Positions 1 to 7,368 of a stretch of DNA of 19,790 nucleotides are shown here, in pieces (position 1 is the first letter of the stretch; every line of letters begins with the position of its first letter). Origin of the DNA: an uncultured Treponema sp. (GTDB taxonomy: Bacteria; Spirochaetota; Spirochaetia; Treponematales; Treponemataceae); NCBI GenBank assembly GCA_945833725.1, contig CAMAFU010000007.1:1-19790 (forward strand), written 5' to 3'. The translations under genes were made by a program, and so were the position numbers. A model generated the notes under the pieces. That model worked only from the letters and a program-made list of their open reading frames with translations, was not told the origin of the DNA and ran no database searches.

Positions 1-1
1 T

Positions 2-370
2 TCCAAAGGCCTTATTGCAAGTTTTAACTCGATGAATGTTTTTTCCATTGTTCAGGCTGCCGGTAGAAAAGAAATTGTTTTGTTTATGACTAAAAGCCTT
101 ACGCTTCTTTTTAGGGATGCTTTTATTATTGCCCTTCCTATTATGGGAACTTTGCTTCTTGTTTCCATAACAACAGGAATACTTTCAAAGGCCGCTCCTC
201 AGATGAACCTTATGTCTGAAGGATTCCCGATTATGATTCTGCTTTCATTTTTTCTGATTTTCAGCCTGTTTAACAGTTTATGTGATTTTTTTGTTTCTTC
301 TTTTGCCGGCAGTTTCCATGAACTGGAAGAACTTTTTTCTAAGTTTCAAAGTGGAGGTGGAATAAAATGA
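2..370 (+). CDS. fliR: Flagellar export protein FliR, C-terminal part (5' end outside window)
   Basis: FliR is an integral inner-membrane component of the flagellar type III export gate, working with FliP and FliQ. The reading frame is open from base 2 and has no stop upstream of the first internal ATG at 32, so this is the last 122 or so residues of a protein usually near 260 residues; the ATG at 32 is internal. Visible features are hydrophobic segments (IALPIMGTLLLVSITTGIL, then a second one ending in FSLFNSLCDFF) and the family-typical stretch with AAPQMN followed by a G-P pair. The gene ends in ATGA, overlapping the flhB start by 4 nt, which suggests translational coupling. The fliR-flhB-flhA order is standard. 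Identification rests on motif and context and is secure. Confidence 0.93.
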   Translation, partial: SKGLIASFNSMNVFSIVQAAGRKEIVLFMTKSLTLLFRDAFIIALPIMGTLLLVSITTGILSKAAPQMNLMSEGFPIMILLSFFLIFSLFNSLCDFFVSSFAGSFHELEELFSKFQSGGGIK

Positions 371-1464
371 GTTTTGAAGAAATTGACCTCCAGTGGTTTG
401 CTGCAGAAGACGAAGGCCGTACAGAAGAACCGTCCGAATATAAACTTCAAAAAGCCAGAAAAGAAGGTCGGGTAGCAAAAAGTCAGGAATTGAACAGTGC
501 GCTTGTTATGCTTGTTACTGTAGTTGTGCTTGTGTTTGCTTCTCCCTTTTATTTACGGTGGTGCAGGGATATTTTGTTCTTTTATTTTTCAAGGATAAAC
601 GAAGGTTCATTTTTAAACCGCACTTTTTTTGCAGGATTTTTAATAAATTTTTTGAAAATGGTTCTCCCAATTGCTTTTGCAGGTATGATTGCAGGAATTA
701 TGGGGAATATAGTGCAGAACCGGGGTTTTATTTTTTCAACAAAACCTCTGGAACCGAAATTTTCAAATATTGTTCCCAAAGTAGGTCAGTATCTTAAAAA
801 AACAGTTTTTTCCATGGAAGGCGGTTTTAATGTTTTAAAATCCCTTTTTAAAGTTGCTGCCATAGCTGTTGTTGCATATATTGTCATAAAGTCAAATCTT
901 CCCGTAATACTTGATGCAATTCATACATCTTCAATTTATTCGGCTGCAGGTAAAATAGGTTCCTGTGCCGCTCAGATTCTTATTATATGCGCCCTTATTT
1001 TTCTAGGCATTTCCATTCCTGATTATTTTGTTCAGAAACGCCAGTTTATTGAAAGCATGAAAATGACAAAACAGGAAGTAAAAACTGAATTTAAAGAACA
1101 GGAAGGTGATCCTGAAGTTAAGGGAAAACTTCAGCAGGCACAGAGGAGTCTTCTTCAGCAAAATCTTCCGAAAGCTGTTGCAGAAAGTGATGTAGTAATT
1201 ACGAACCCGACTCATTTTTCTGTAGCATTAAAATATGAACCGGAAAAAAACGATTCGCCTGTTGTTAATGCAAAAGGTCAGGATCTGATGGCAAAAAAAA
1301 TCCGGGATCTTGCAGATGAATATGGAATTCCCCGGGTTGAAAATGTGCCTCTTGCCCGGGCTCTCTATTCACAAACTGAAGTTGGTGATATAATACCACG
1401 GGAATACATTCGGGCAATTGCCGCAGTTTATACACAGATTGATTATCTCAATAAAAAAAAGTAA
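367..1464 (+). CDS. flhB: Flagellar export switch protein FlhB
   Basis: FlhB is the export-gate protein that switches substrate class from rod/hook to filament by cleaving itself within NPTH. The 365-residue protein has the usual plan: a short charged N-terminus (EEPSEYKLQKARKEGRVAKS), about four membrane segments between residues 45 and 220, and a cytoplasmic domain. The autocleavage motif is intact at N280-P281-T282-H283, followed by FSVALKYEP, so cleavage is expected between N280 and P281. The PLARALY segment near the C-terminus is also typical. The ATG start overlaps the fliR stop and is preceded by a GGAGG-type ribosome site (about 352-360). Length is normal for the family. Nothing looks broken. 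Confidence 0.98.
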   Translation: MSFEEIDLQWFAAEDEGRTEEPSEYKLQKARKEGRVAKSQELNSALVMLVTVVVLVFASPFYLRWCRDILFFYFSRINEGSFLNRTFFAGFLINFLKMVLPIAFAGMIAGIMGNIVQNRGFIFSTKPLEPKFSNIVPKVGQYLKKTVFSMEGGFNVLKSLFKVAAIAVVAYIVIKSNLPVILDAIHTSSIYSAAGKIGSCAAQILIICALIFLGISIPDYFVQKRQFIESMKMTKQEVKTEFKEQEGDPEVKGKLQQAQRSLLQQNLPKAVAESDVVITNPTHFSVALKYEPEKNDSPVVNAKGQDLMAKKIRDLADEYGIPRVENVPLARALYSQTEVGDIIPREYIRAIAAVYTQIDYLNKKK

Positions 1465-1482
1465 TGGCCAAGGGGGTGGGTT

Positions 1483-3609
1483 TTGGCTAATACCTTTATT
1501 AAGCTTTTAAATAAAAGTGCCAATCACATAATCGCTACAACTTTTCTCTTAATTGTACTTATGCTGATTCTGCCTTTTCCGGCTGTGCTTATTGATTTTC
1601 TAATGATTATAAACCTGTCTGCTGCCATAATTATTCTGCTTACTGTAGTTTATACGCCAAAATCTTCAGACCTTACTTCTTTTCCTAAAGTTATTCTTTT
1701 TTCTACCAGTTTTGGTCTTGCCCTTAATGTGCGCTCAACTTTTTATATACTTTCTCATGGTTATGTAGGTCTTGATCGCTTTGATGCCAATATGATCAAG
1801 GCTTTTGCTAAAATTGTTGCCGGTGACAATATCGTTATAGGTCTTGTTATATTTATCATCATAATAATTATTCAAACTCTTGTTTTTACAAAAGGTTCAA
1901 CAAGAATTGCCGAAGTACAGGCTCGGTTTGCTTTGGAATCTATGAATACAAAAATGTTTGCAGTTGATTCCGAGTTGAATTCCGGTGCAATTACAGAAGA
2001 ACAGGCTCGAGAAAAAAAGGCTTCAATCGAAAGGGAAAGTGATTTTTATTCTGCCATGGACGGTGCTTCTAAATTTGTAAGCGGCAATGTAAAAGCTGGA
2101 ATTTTTATTACCGTAATAAACCTTGTTGCAGGAATTATTATTTCAATGGTTCAGTACCACATGTCCTGGGGGGAGGCTGTAAAGACTTTTCCAATGCTTA
2201 CTATTGGCGACGGTCTTTTAAGTCAGGTTCCTTCTCTGTTAATTTCTGTTGCTACAGGTGTACTTGTTGCAGGAAGCAATTCCTCTGTTCTTTTTGGTGA
2301 TCAGCTTAAAAAAGAATTCTCAGTTAGCGGCGGCATATATATTATTTGTGGTGCTGTTTTAATTTCTGTCGGCGTACTTTTTTTTATTATCGGAGGTTCT
2401 CCAGGTCTTCTTGTTCTCCTTTCTGCAGTGGGCAGTGTATTTCTGTTTTTCGGTTACAAAATTCAAAAAAACGAAAAAATATCTTTCCGGCAAAAACTGG
2501 AAGCCGAACAAATGGAAAAATCAAAAAAACAGGGAAGTCAAAGCCCAGAAGAAACAAGCCCTGTTTCACCTCCTGAACCTCTTTCTCTTGAACTGGGAAT
2601 TTCTCTGCTTGATCTTGTTGATAAGCAAAAGGGTGCTGAACTTCTTGAACGGGTTACTAAAATTCGCCGGGAGATGGCACTGGACATGGGGCTTGTTGTG
2701 CCGCCTATCCGCATTGTGGACAGCCTTGCTTTAGATCCTCAGGAGTACTGTTTTAAAATCTACGGAATAGAAGCCGGCAGAGGAAAACTAAAAATCGGTC
2801 ATTATATGTGCATAAATCTTGGAACTGTTGCAGACCCTATAAATGGTGAAGAAACCTTTGATCCTGCTTTTGGAGTTCCTGCAATTTGGGTTGGGGAAGA
2901 CCGCAGAATCGAAGCTGAAAAGGCCGGATATTCCGTTATTGATTTACCGACAATCATTGCAACTCACATGACTGAAATAATCAGAAACAATGCAGCTGAT
3001 ATACTTGGCCGTCAGGAAGTAAGTTCCATTGTAAATAAAATTAAAGAAAAAAATCCTGTTGTTGTGGGCGAAGTTATCGATACTTTCAAATATACTTACG
3101 GCGAAATAGAAAAAGTTTTACAGGGTTTGCTCAGGGAACGGGTTTCAATCAGAAATATTGTTTCAATTTTGGAAACTCTGGCAAACTTTGGAATGTATAC
3201 GCCTCATAATGTTGATTTTCTTATCGAAAAAGTTCGGGAAGGTCTTGGTGCGCAAATCTGTCTTCAATATGCAGGCTCGGATGATAAAAAACTCAGCGTA
3301 TTGAGGCTAAGTCAAAAATGGTGCGATAAAATTCTTGAACATAAAGTTGACCCTGGAGCTGGAAGTTCCCCTTATCTGTCTTTTGATCCGGTCGATGGCA
3401 GAAAGTGGATTTCCTGTGTAAAAGACAGTCTTGCAGCTCTTGTTGAAAAAGATTATATGCCTATAATTCTCTGTCCTGCAGAAATAAGGCGTATAGTTTA
3501 TGATTCGCTGGAAAGAGATCTTCCACGAGTTATAGTGCTTTCTTATAATGAAGTGCTTGCTGCTGGAAAGAATGTAAATTTGGAAATACTGGGAGATATT
3601 GATGAATAG
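1483..3609 (+). CDS. flhA: Flagellar export gate protein FlhA
   Basis: FlhA forms the nonameric export gate ring; its membrane half is thought to use the proton motive force and its cytosolic half receives chaperone-substrate complexes. The 708-residue product is of normal length. The first 330 or so residues hold roughly eight hydrophobic segments; the conserved cytoplasmic loop is visible (FYSAMDGASKFV at residues 188-199, with IERESD just before). The rest is the soluble C-terminal domain, linked by a Lys/Gln/Pro-rich stretch near 345-370. The start is TTG at 1483, chosen because a strong GGGGGTGGG ribosome site (about 1472-1480) lies just upstream and no in-frame ATG fits. The last codons overlap flhF by 8 nt. 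The rare start codon may tune its level. Confidence 0.98.
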   Translation: MANTFIKLLNKSANHIIATTFLLIVLMLILPFPAVLIDFLMIINLSAAIIILLTVVYTPKSSDLTSFPKVILFSTSFGLALNVRSTFYILSHGYVGLDRFDANMIKAFAKIVAGDNIVIGLVIFIIIIIIQTLVFTKGSTRIAEVQARFALESMNTKMFAVDSELNSGAITEEQAREKKASIERESDFYSAMDGASKFVSGNVKAGIFITVINLVAGIIISMVQYHMSWGEAVKTFPMLTIGDGLLSQVPSLLISVATGVLVAGSNSSVLFGDQLKKEFSVSGGIYIICGAVLISVGVLFFIIGGSPGLLVLLSAVGSVFLFFGYKIQKNEKISFRQKLEAEQMEKSKKQGSQSPEETSPVSPPEPLSLELGISLLDLVDKQKGAELLERVTKIRREMALDMGLVVPPIRIVDSLALDPQEYCFKIYGIEAGRGKLKIGHYMCINLGTVADPINGEETFDPAFGVPAIWVGEDRRIEAEKAGYSVIDLPTIIATHMTEIIRNNAADILGRQEVSSIVNKIKEKNPVVVGEVIDTFKYTYGEIEKVLQGLLRERVSIRNIVSILETLANFGMYTPHNVDFLIEKVREGLGAQICLQYAGSDDKKLSVLRLSQKWCDKILEHKVDPGAGSSPYLSFDPVDGRKWISCVKDSLAALVEKDYMPIILCPAEIRRIVYDSLERDLPRVIVLSYNEVLAAGKNVNLEILGDIDE

Positions 3610-4819
3610 TATGAGTAAAAACATGGAAAATCCTTCAAATTCGGTTTTAACTATTACCGCAAAAAATATGGATGAAATTTACCAGAAACTTTTTGAAATG
3701 TATCAGAGTAATTACAGAATAATCAATCATCATACTGTTTTGCAGGGGGGCTTTTTGGGATTGTTTCAGAAAAGCCGGGTAAAAGCCACTTATATGCTTG
3801 TTAATGAAAAAAATAATGAAGCAGATGAATTTGTCCGTACAAAAAACGAAATTCTTGCGAAGGAACTTTCCATGGCCACGGAAGTAAAGAAAAATACGCA
3901 GATGATAAATCAAATGTTTCAGGTTATTACGACTCAAATAGATGAAATACGAAGCAACACATCCAATAATGTTCATCCATCAATTCAAAAAATCGAAGAA
4001 TTAATGATTCAAAATGAATTTCCTCATTCTTTCATAAGTTATGTTTCATCAAGAATTACAAGTGAGCTTTCCTTTGAAAAATTAAATGACTTTGATTTTG
4101 TTCAGAAAAAAACTGTTGATATAATCGGTGAATCTATTTCCATTGCTCCTTCAATTCATACAAAATTCCCTCATATTTTTGTTTTTGTAGGACCTACTGG
4201 GGTAGGAAAAACAACAACGCTCAGTAAACTTTCTGCCGGCCTTGTTATTAATGCAAGAAAAGAAAAAAGACCAGCTCCTGTTGTTCGTCTTATTACTACA
4301 GATTATACAAGGGTTGGTGCAGAGGAACAGCTTAGAAGGTTCGGGGACTTAATGGATGTAAAAGTTGAAAAAGCTGAAACTGCAGAAGATTTATCATCAA
4401 TTCTGGAAAAATGGCGGGATACTGTTGATTATATTTTTATTGATTCATCAGGGTGCAGCCCTAATGATTACGATATGATTGCAAAAATGAGAAAAACTTT
4501 GTCGCTGCCGGAAGATACACTGGAAACTTTTCTCGTGGTTTCTGCTTCTACAATAGCCAGCAATCTTGTTAAAATTATAGACAATTTTTCTATTTTCAAT
4601 TTTGATTCTGTAATTGTTACAAAATGTGATGAAACATCTTCTTTTGGAAATGTTTTGGGAGTCCTGCACGAAAAACGAAAATCCATTTCATATATTACAA
4701 ATGGTCAGAGCGTTCCAAGGGCAATAAAAAGGGCTTCTGTCCTTTATTTTCTTAACAGCCTGACAGGCTTTAAACTGGATAAAACGCACCTAAAAGATAA
4801 ATTCCCGGAGGAAAATTAA
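3602..4819 (+). CDS. flhF: Flagellar placement GTPase FlhF (SRP family)
   Basis: FlhF is an SRP-type GTPase (relative of Ffh and FtsY) that marks where flagella are built, with FlhG as partner. The 405-residue product has a variable N-terminal region (about 1-110), a helical N domain and a G domain from about residue 190. The P-loop GPTGVGKTT is at 197-205; the SRP-family segment TTDYTRVGAEEQL and the base-specificity motif TKCDE are present. The usual DTAGR motif reads D281-S-S-G-C285, a visible deviation. The start is set at ATG 3602, with GGGAG at 3591-3595, rather than the TTG three bases earlier, which is too close to the ribosome site. It overlaps flhA and abuts flhG with no gap. Confidence 0.95.
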   Translation: MNSMSKNMENPSNSVLTITAKNMDEIYQKLFEMYQSNYRIINHHTVLQGGFLGLFQKSRVKATYMLVNEKNNEADEFVRTKNEILAKELSMATEVKKNTQMINQMFQVITTQIDEIRSNTSNNVHPSIQKIEELMIQNEFPHSFISYVSSRITSELSFEKLNDFDFVQKKTVDIIGESISIAPSIHTKFPHIFVFVGPTGVGKTTTLSKLSAGLVINARKEKRPAPVVRLITTDYTRVGAEEQLRRFGDLMDVKVEKAETAEDLSSILEKWRDTVDYIFIDSSGCSPNDYDMIAKMRKTLSLPEDTLETFLVVSASTIASNLVKIIDNFSIFNFDSVIVTKCDETSSFGNVLGVLHEKRKSISYITNGQSVPRAIKRASVLYFLNSLTGFKLDKTHLKDKFPEEN

Positions 4820-5707
4820 ATGGAAGATCAGGTAAAAGAATTGCGTGAATTGATGGGAAATAATGATTCTTATCAGTCTAAATCTTCTGACACAAGTCAA
4901 AGTTCACATAAAACCCGTGTAATTGCAATTACAAGCGGAAAAGGCGGCGTTGGAAAAACAAATATTGCAATCAATATGTCTATTGCTTATGCTCAGCTTG
5001 GAAAAAAAGTCATTCTTATTGACGGGGATTTGGGAATGGCCAATGTAAATGTCCTGTTGAATGTTGTACCGCAATATAATCTTATGCAGGTAATAAATAA
5101 GCAAAAAACAATGGATGAAATTATTCTTGATACTGAATTGGGATTTAAATTTATTGCCGGTGCAAATGGTTTTTCTAAAATTGCCAATCTTTCTGTTGAA
5201 GAACTTGATTATTTTGCACAGCAGTTTTCCCAGCTGTCTAATGCTGACATTATAATAATTGATACAGGTGCCGGTATTGCAAATAATGTCCTTCAATTTG
5301 TAGGTGCCGCCGATGAGGTTTATGTTGTTACAACACCAGAACCTACGGCAATTACAGATGCTTATGGCATGATAAAAATAATTACGACAGAATTAGGCGA
5401 AAGGAACATAAATATAAAACTTCTTGTTAATAAAGTTCATTCTGCAGAAGAAGGCAAAAAAATTTCCGACAGGATAATTACCATTGTCGGTCAGTTTTTG
5501 AATTATAAAATTGATTATATAGGTTTTGTTTATGATGATTCTGTCGTTTCTGCCTCTGTTTTACGGCAAAAACCTTTTATGATAGTAAATCCTACTTCAA
5601 AACCGGCACAGTGTATAAAGCATATTGTGGGTCGAATCGAAAAAACTGATTTAGGTTCCAGTGAGGGGGTAAACAGTTTCTTGAGGAAATTCCTCCGCAA
5701 GAAATAG
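4820..5707 (+). CDS. flhG: FlhG / MinD-like ATPase (flagellar number regulator)
   Basis: FlhG (FleN, YlxH) is a MinD/ParA-family ATPase that limits flagellar number and stimulates the FlhF GTPase. The 295-residue protein has the deviant Walker A motif KGGVGKT at residues 41-47, followed by a MinD-like IDGDLGMANVNVLL segment, and the Walker B-like IIIDTGAG. The extreme N-terminus reads MEDQVKELR, matching the DQxxxLR activator helix known to be inserted into FlhF, which separates FlhG from cell-division MinD. The ATG directly follows the flhF stop; GGAGG at 4807-4811 serves as ribosome site. The adjacent flhF supports the assignment. About 110 non-coding bases follow, so the next gene may have extra control. 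Confidence 0.95.
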   Translation: MEDQVKELRELMGNNDSYQSKSSDTSQSSHKTRVIAITSGKGGVGKTNIAINMSIAYAQLGKKVILIDGDLGMANVNVLLNVVPQYNLMQVINKQKTMDEIILDTELGFKFIAGANGFSKIANLSVEELDYFAQQFSQLSNADIIIIDTGAGIANNVLQFVGAADEVYVVTTPEPTAITDAYGMIKIITTELGERNINIKLLVNKVHSAEEGKKISDRIITIVGQFLNYKIDYIGFVYDDSVVSASVLRQKPFMIVNPTSKPAQCIKHIVGRIEKTDLGSSEGVNSFLRKFLRKK

Positions 5708-5721
5708 TTTTTGTCTGTTTT

Positions 5722-5743
5722 TCTTACATTGGGAACTGTAAGA
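5722..5743. repeat. Short inverted repeat downstream of flhG
   Basis: TCTTACA (5722-5728) and TGTAAGA (5737-5743) form a perfect 7-bp inverted repeat with an 8-nt loop, 14 nt after the flhG stop. No T-run follows it, so it is not a standard terminator. It could protect an mRNA end or bind a protein, or be chance in AT-rich DNA. Confidence 0.35.
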
Positions 5744-5768
5744 TAAAATTACAGAATTAAATAAAATC

Positions 5769-5797
5769 TTGACCATTAAGGAATTATGCCTTAATCT
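5769..5797 (+). promoter_or_regulatory. Possible internal promoter overlapped by an inverted repeat
   Basis: TTGACC at 5769-5774 is a good -35 match. Seventeen bases later comes a poor -10, TAATCT (5792-5797). The spacer is filled by a perfect 7-bp inverted repeat, ATTAAGG (5775-5781) and CCTTAAT (5789-5795), with a 7-nt loop; it could be an operator for this promoter. The gene at 5819 starts about 20 nt downstream. The weak -10 keeps confidence low. Confidence 0.3.
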
Positions 5798-5818
5798 AAA
5801 ATGTGTGGGAGGTTTTTA

Positions 5819-6541
5819 ATGAATGTAAAGGCTGGCGCCATTGTTGGTGGCGGTGCATTTGTCCTGTCATTTTTTGCAGGTCTTTTTGCCCGAAACGCTT
5901 TTGTAACGGTGTTTATCCGAGCATTAGTTTTTGCATTCATTTTTTGCGGACTGTATTTTTTAATTTCTTTTTTGTTTTCTAAATTTCTTTCCGAAATGTC
6001 ATCACAGGATTTAGCCGATAAAGACGAACAGCCAAAAGTTCCCCTTACAGGCGGAAAAGTTGATTTAGTTATTCAGGATGAAAATCTTGAAAACGAAGAG
6101 ACCGGTCCAAAATTTGTTCTTAAAGACGGTAAATCTTTTGATGAAGAAGAAATTCCTGTAAATAAAGAAGTTGCCATAGCACCTGATGCTCAGAAAAATT
6201 CTGTTGAGGATGGTGTCCTTCAACCAAAATCAGAAACACCGGAAAGCAGTTTTAAGCCAATGGATTTTTCTAATGCTGAAAAAATACAGACAGCTTCTCC
6301 TCCCGAAAAAAAAGAAACAGTTTCATCGGATGATGTTGATACTCTCCCCGATATAGGAGATTTAAATTTCGGCGAGAAAAATTCATCAATTGATGATATA
6401 ATTGTAGACAGTGATTTTGCATCTTCTGAAGGCAATTCTTCTGTTTCTTCTGGAAAAACTTTTCAGAATGATACAATGCCGTCTATAGAAAATGCAGATG
6501 TAATGGCCAGGGCAATTCAAACACTTTTGGCAAAAGATTAA
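5819..6541 (+). CDS. Uncharacterised two-TM acidic protein between flhG and fliA
   Basis: I do not recognise a named family; treponemes carry an uncharacterised gene at this locus, as far as I remember. The 240-residue product has two hydrophobic segments near the N-terminus (about residues 4-22 and 27-48, the second IRALVFAFIFCGLYFLISF), then a long acidic, Ser/Pro-rich and probably disordered stretch (about 55-220), and a short C-terminal helix, ENADVMARAIQTLLAKD, which looks like the functional end. The start is ATG 5819, because TGGGAGG (5806-5812) is spaced 6 nt before it; the in-frame ATG at 5801 lies upstream of that ribosome site and would encode it. Its place between flhG and fliA suggests a role in flagellar assembly or sigma-factor control, which is inference only. 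Confidence 0.85.
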   Translation: MNVKAGAIVGGGAFVLSFFAGLFARNAFVTVFIRALVFAFIFCGLYFLISFLFSKFLSEMSSQDLADKDEQPKVPLTGGKVDLVIQDENLENEETGPKFVLKDGKSFDEEEIPVNKEVAIAPDAQKNSVEDGVLQPKSETPESSFKPMDFSNAEKIQTASPPEKKETVSSDDVDTLPDIGDLNFGEKNSSIDDIIVDSDFASSEGNSSVSSGKTFQNDTMPSIENADVMARAIQTLLAKD

Positions 6542-6558
6542 AAAATAAGGAAATAGTA

Positions 6559-7356
6559 ATGGACGCTGAAAAGCAACAGTTTATTAACGACGAAGAAGAA
6601 GACAAACTCTGGGCAGAATATAAGAAAACCAGATCTTCCGACCTTCGGGACAGATTAATCCGACAGTATATGCCTCTTGTTAAATATGTTGCAGGTAAGG
6701 TTTCCGTTGGCCTTCCTGCCAGTATGGAATTTGATGATCTTGTAGGATTCGGTCAGTTTGGTCTTCTTGATGCCATAAATAAATACGATTTAGATAAAAA
6801 TGTAAAATTTAAAACTTACGCTGTTACAAGAATCCGGGGGGCGATTTTTGACGAAATGCGCCAGTTAGACTGGGTTCCCCGGTCTGTACGGCAAAAATCC
6901 AGAGAAATAGAAGACACTATCAGTGAGCTGGAATCAATGTTGGGGCGGCCTGCAACCGATGCCGAAATTGCACAGCGAATGAATTTGTCTGAAGAAGAAT
7001 ATCATCAGACAATAATGAAAGTTAGTGCTTCAACGATTATTTCCCTTAATGATGTCTGGAATTCAAACGACGATAACGAAAATCTTTCTATTGTTGATAC
7101 AATCGAATCTCCTTCAAGCCTTAATCCTGATGTTCAGGTTGAGAGGGAAGAAATCCGCAAAGTAATAATACAGGCTATAAATGAGCTTCCAGAAAAAGAA
7201 AAAATGGTTATTGTTCTTTACTACCATGAAGATTTAACCTTTAAGGAAATCGGTCAGGTTCTGGAGGTAAGTGAATCCCGTATTTCTCAACTTCATACAA
7301 AGGCAAATTTAAGGTTAAGGGCTAAATTAACCAATTTCAGAAAAGGCATTATTTAA
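6559..7356 (+). CDS. fliA: Flagellar sigma factor FliA/WhiG (sigma-28)
   Basis: This is the RNA polymerase sigma factor for late flagellar and chemotaxis genes. The 265-residue product shows sigma-70 region 2 (YMPLVKYVAG, then FDDLVGFGQFGLLDAINKYD and the KFKTYAVTRIRGAIFDEMR DNA-melting/-10 segment, about residues 35-100), region 3 (GRPATDAEIAQRMNLSEEE) and region 4 from about 205 with the helix-turn-helix LTFKEIGQVLEVSESRISQ. The IRGAI-DE-R-LDWVPRSVR series is characteristic of the FliA/WhiG subgroup. The start ATG follows AAGGAAA (6547-6553). It lies 17 nt after the preceding gene and 12 nt before the FapA-like gene. No anti-sigma FlgM gene is visible in the window. Confidence 0.97.
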   Translation: MDAEKQQFINDEEEDKLWAEYKKTRSSDLRDRLIRQYMPLVKYVAGKVSVGLPASMEFDDLVGFGQFGLLDAINKYDLDKNVKFKTYAVTRIRGAIFDEMRQLDWVPRSVRQKSREIEDTISELESMLGRPATDAEIAQRMNLSEEEYHQTIMKVSASTIISLNDVWNSNDDNENLSIVDTIESPSSLNPDVQVEREEIRKVIIQAINELPEKEKMVIVLYYHEDLTFKEIGQVLEVSESRISQLHTKANLRLRAKLTNFRKGII

Positions 7357-7368
7357 TACAGGTTTTAT

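Noticed and set aside
32..370. A complete 112-residue gene starting at ATG 32
   Set aside because: The frame is open to the window edge and the protein matches only the C-terminal part of FliR, so the ATG is internal.
5801..5818. ATG 5801 as start of the two-TM protein
   Set aside because: The TGGGAGG ribosome site lies inside that extension and fits ATG 5819 with normal spacing.
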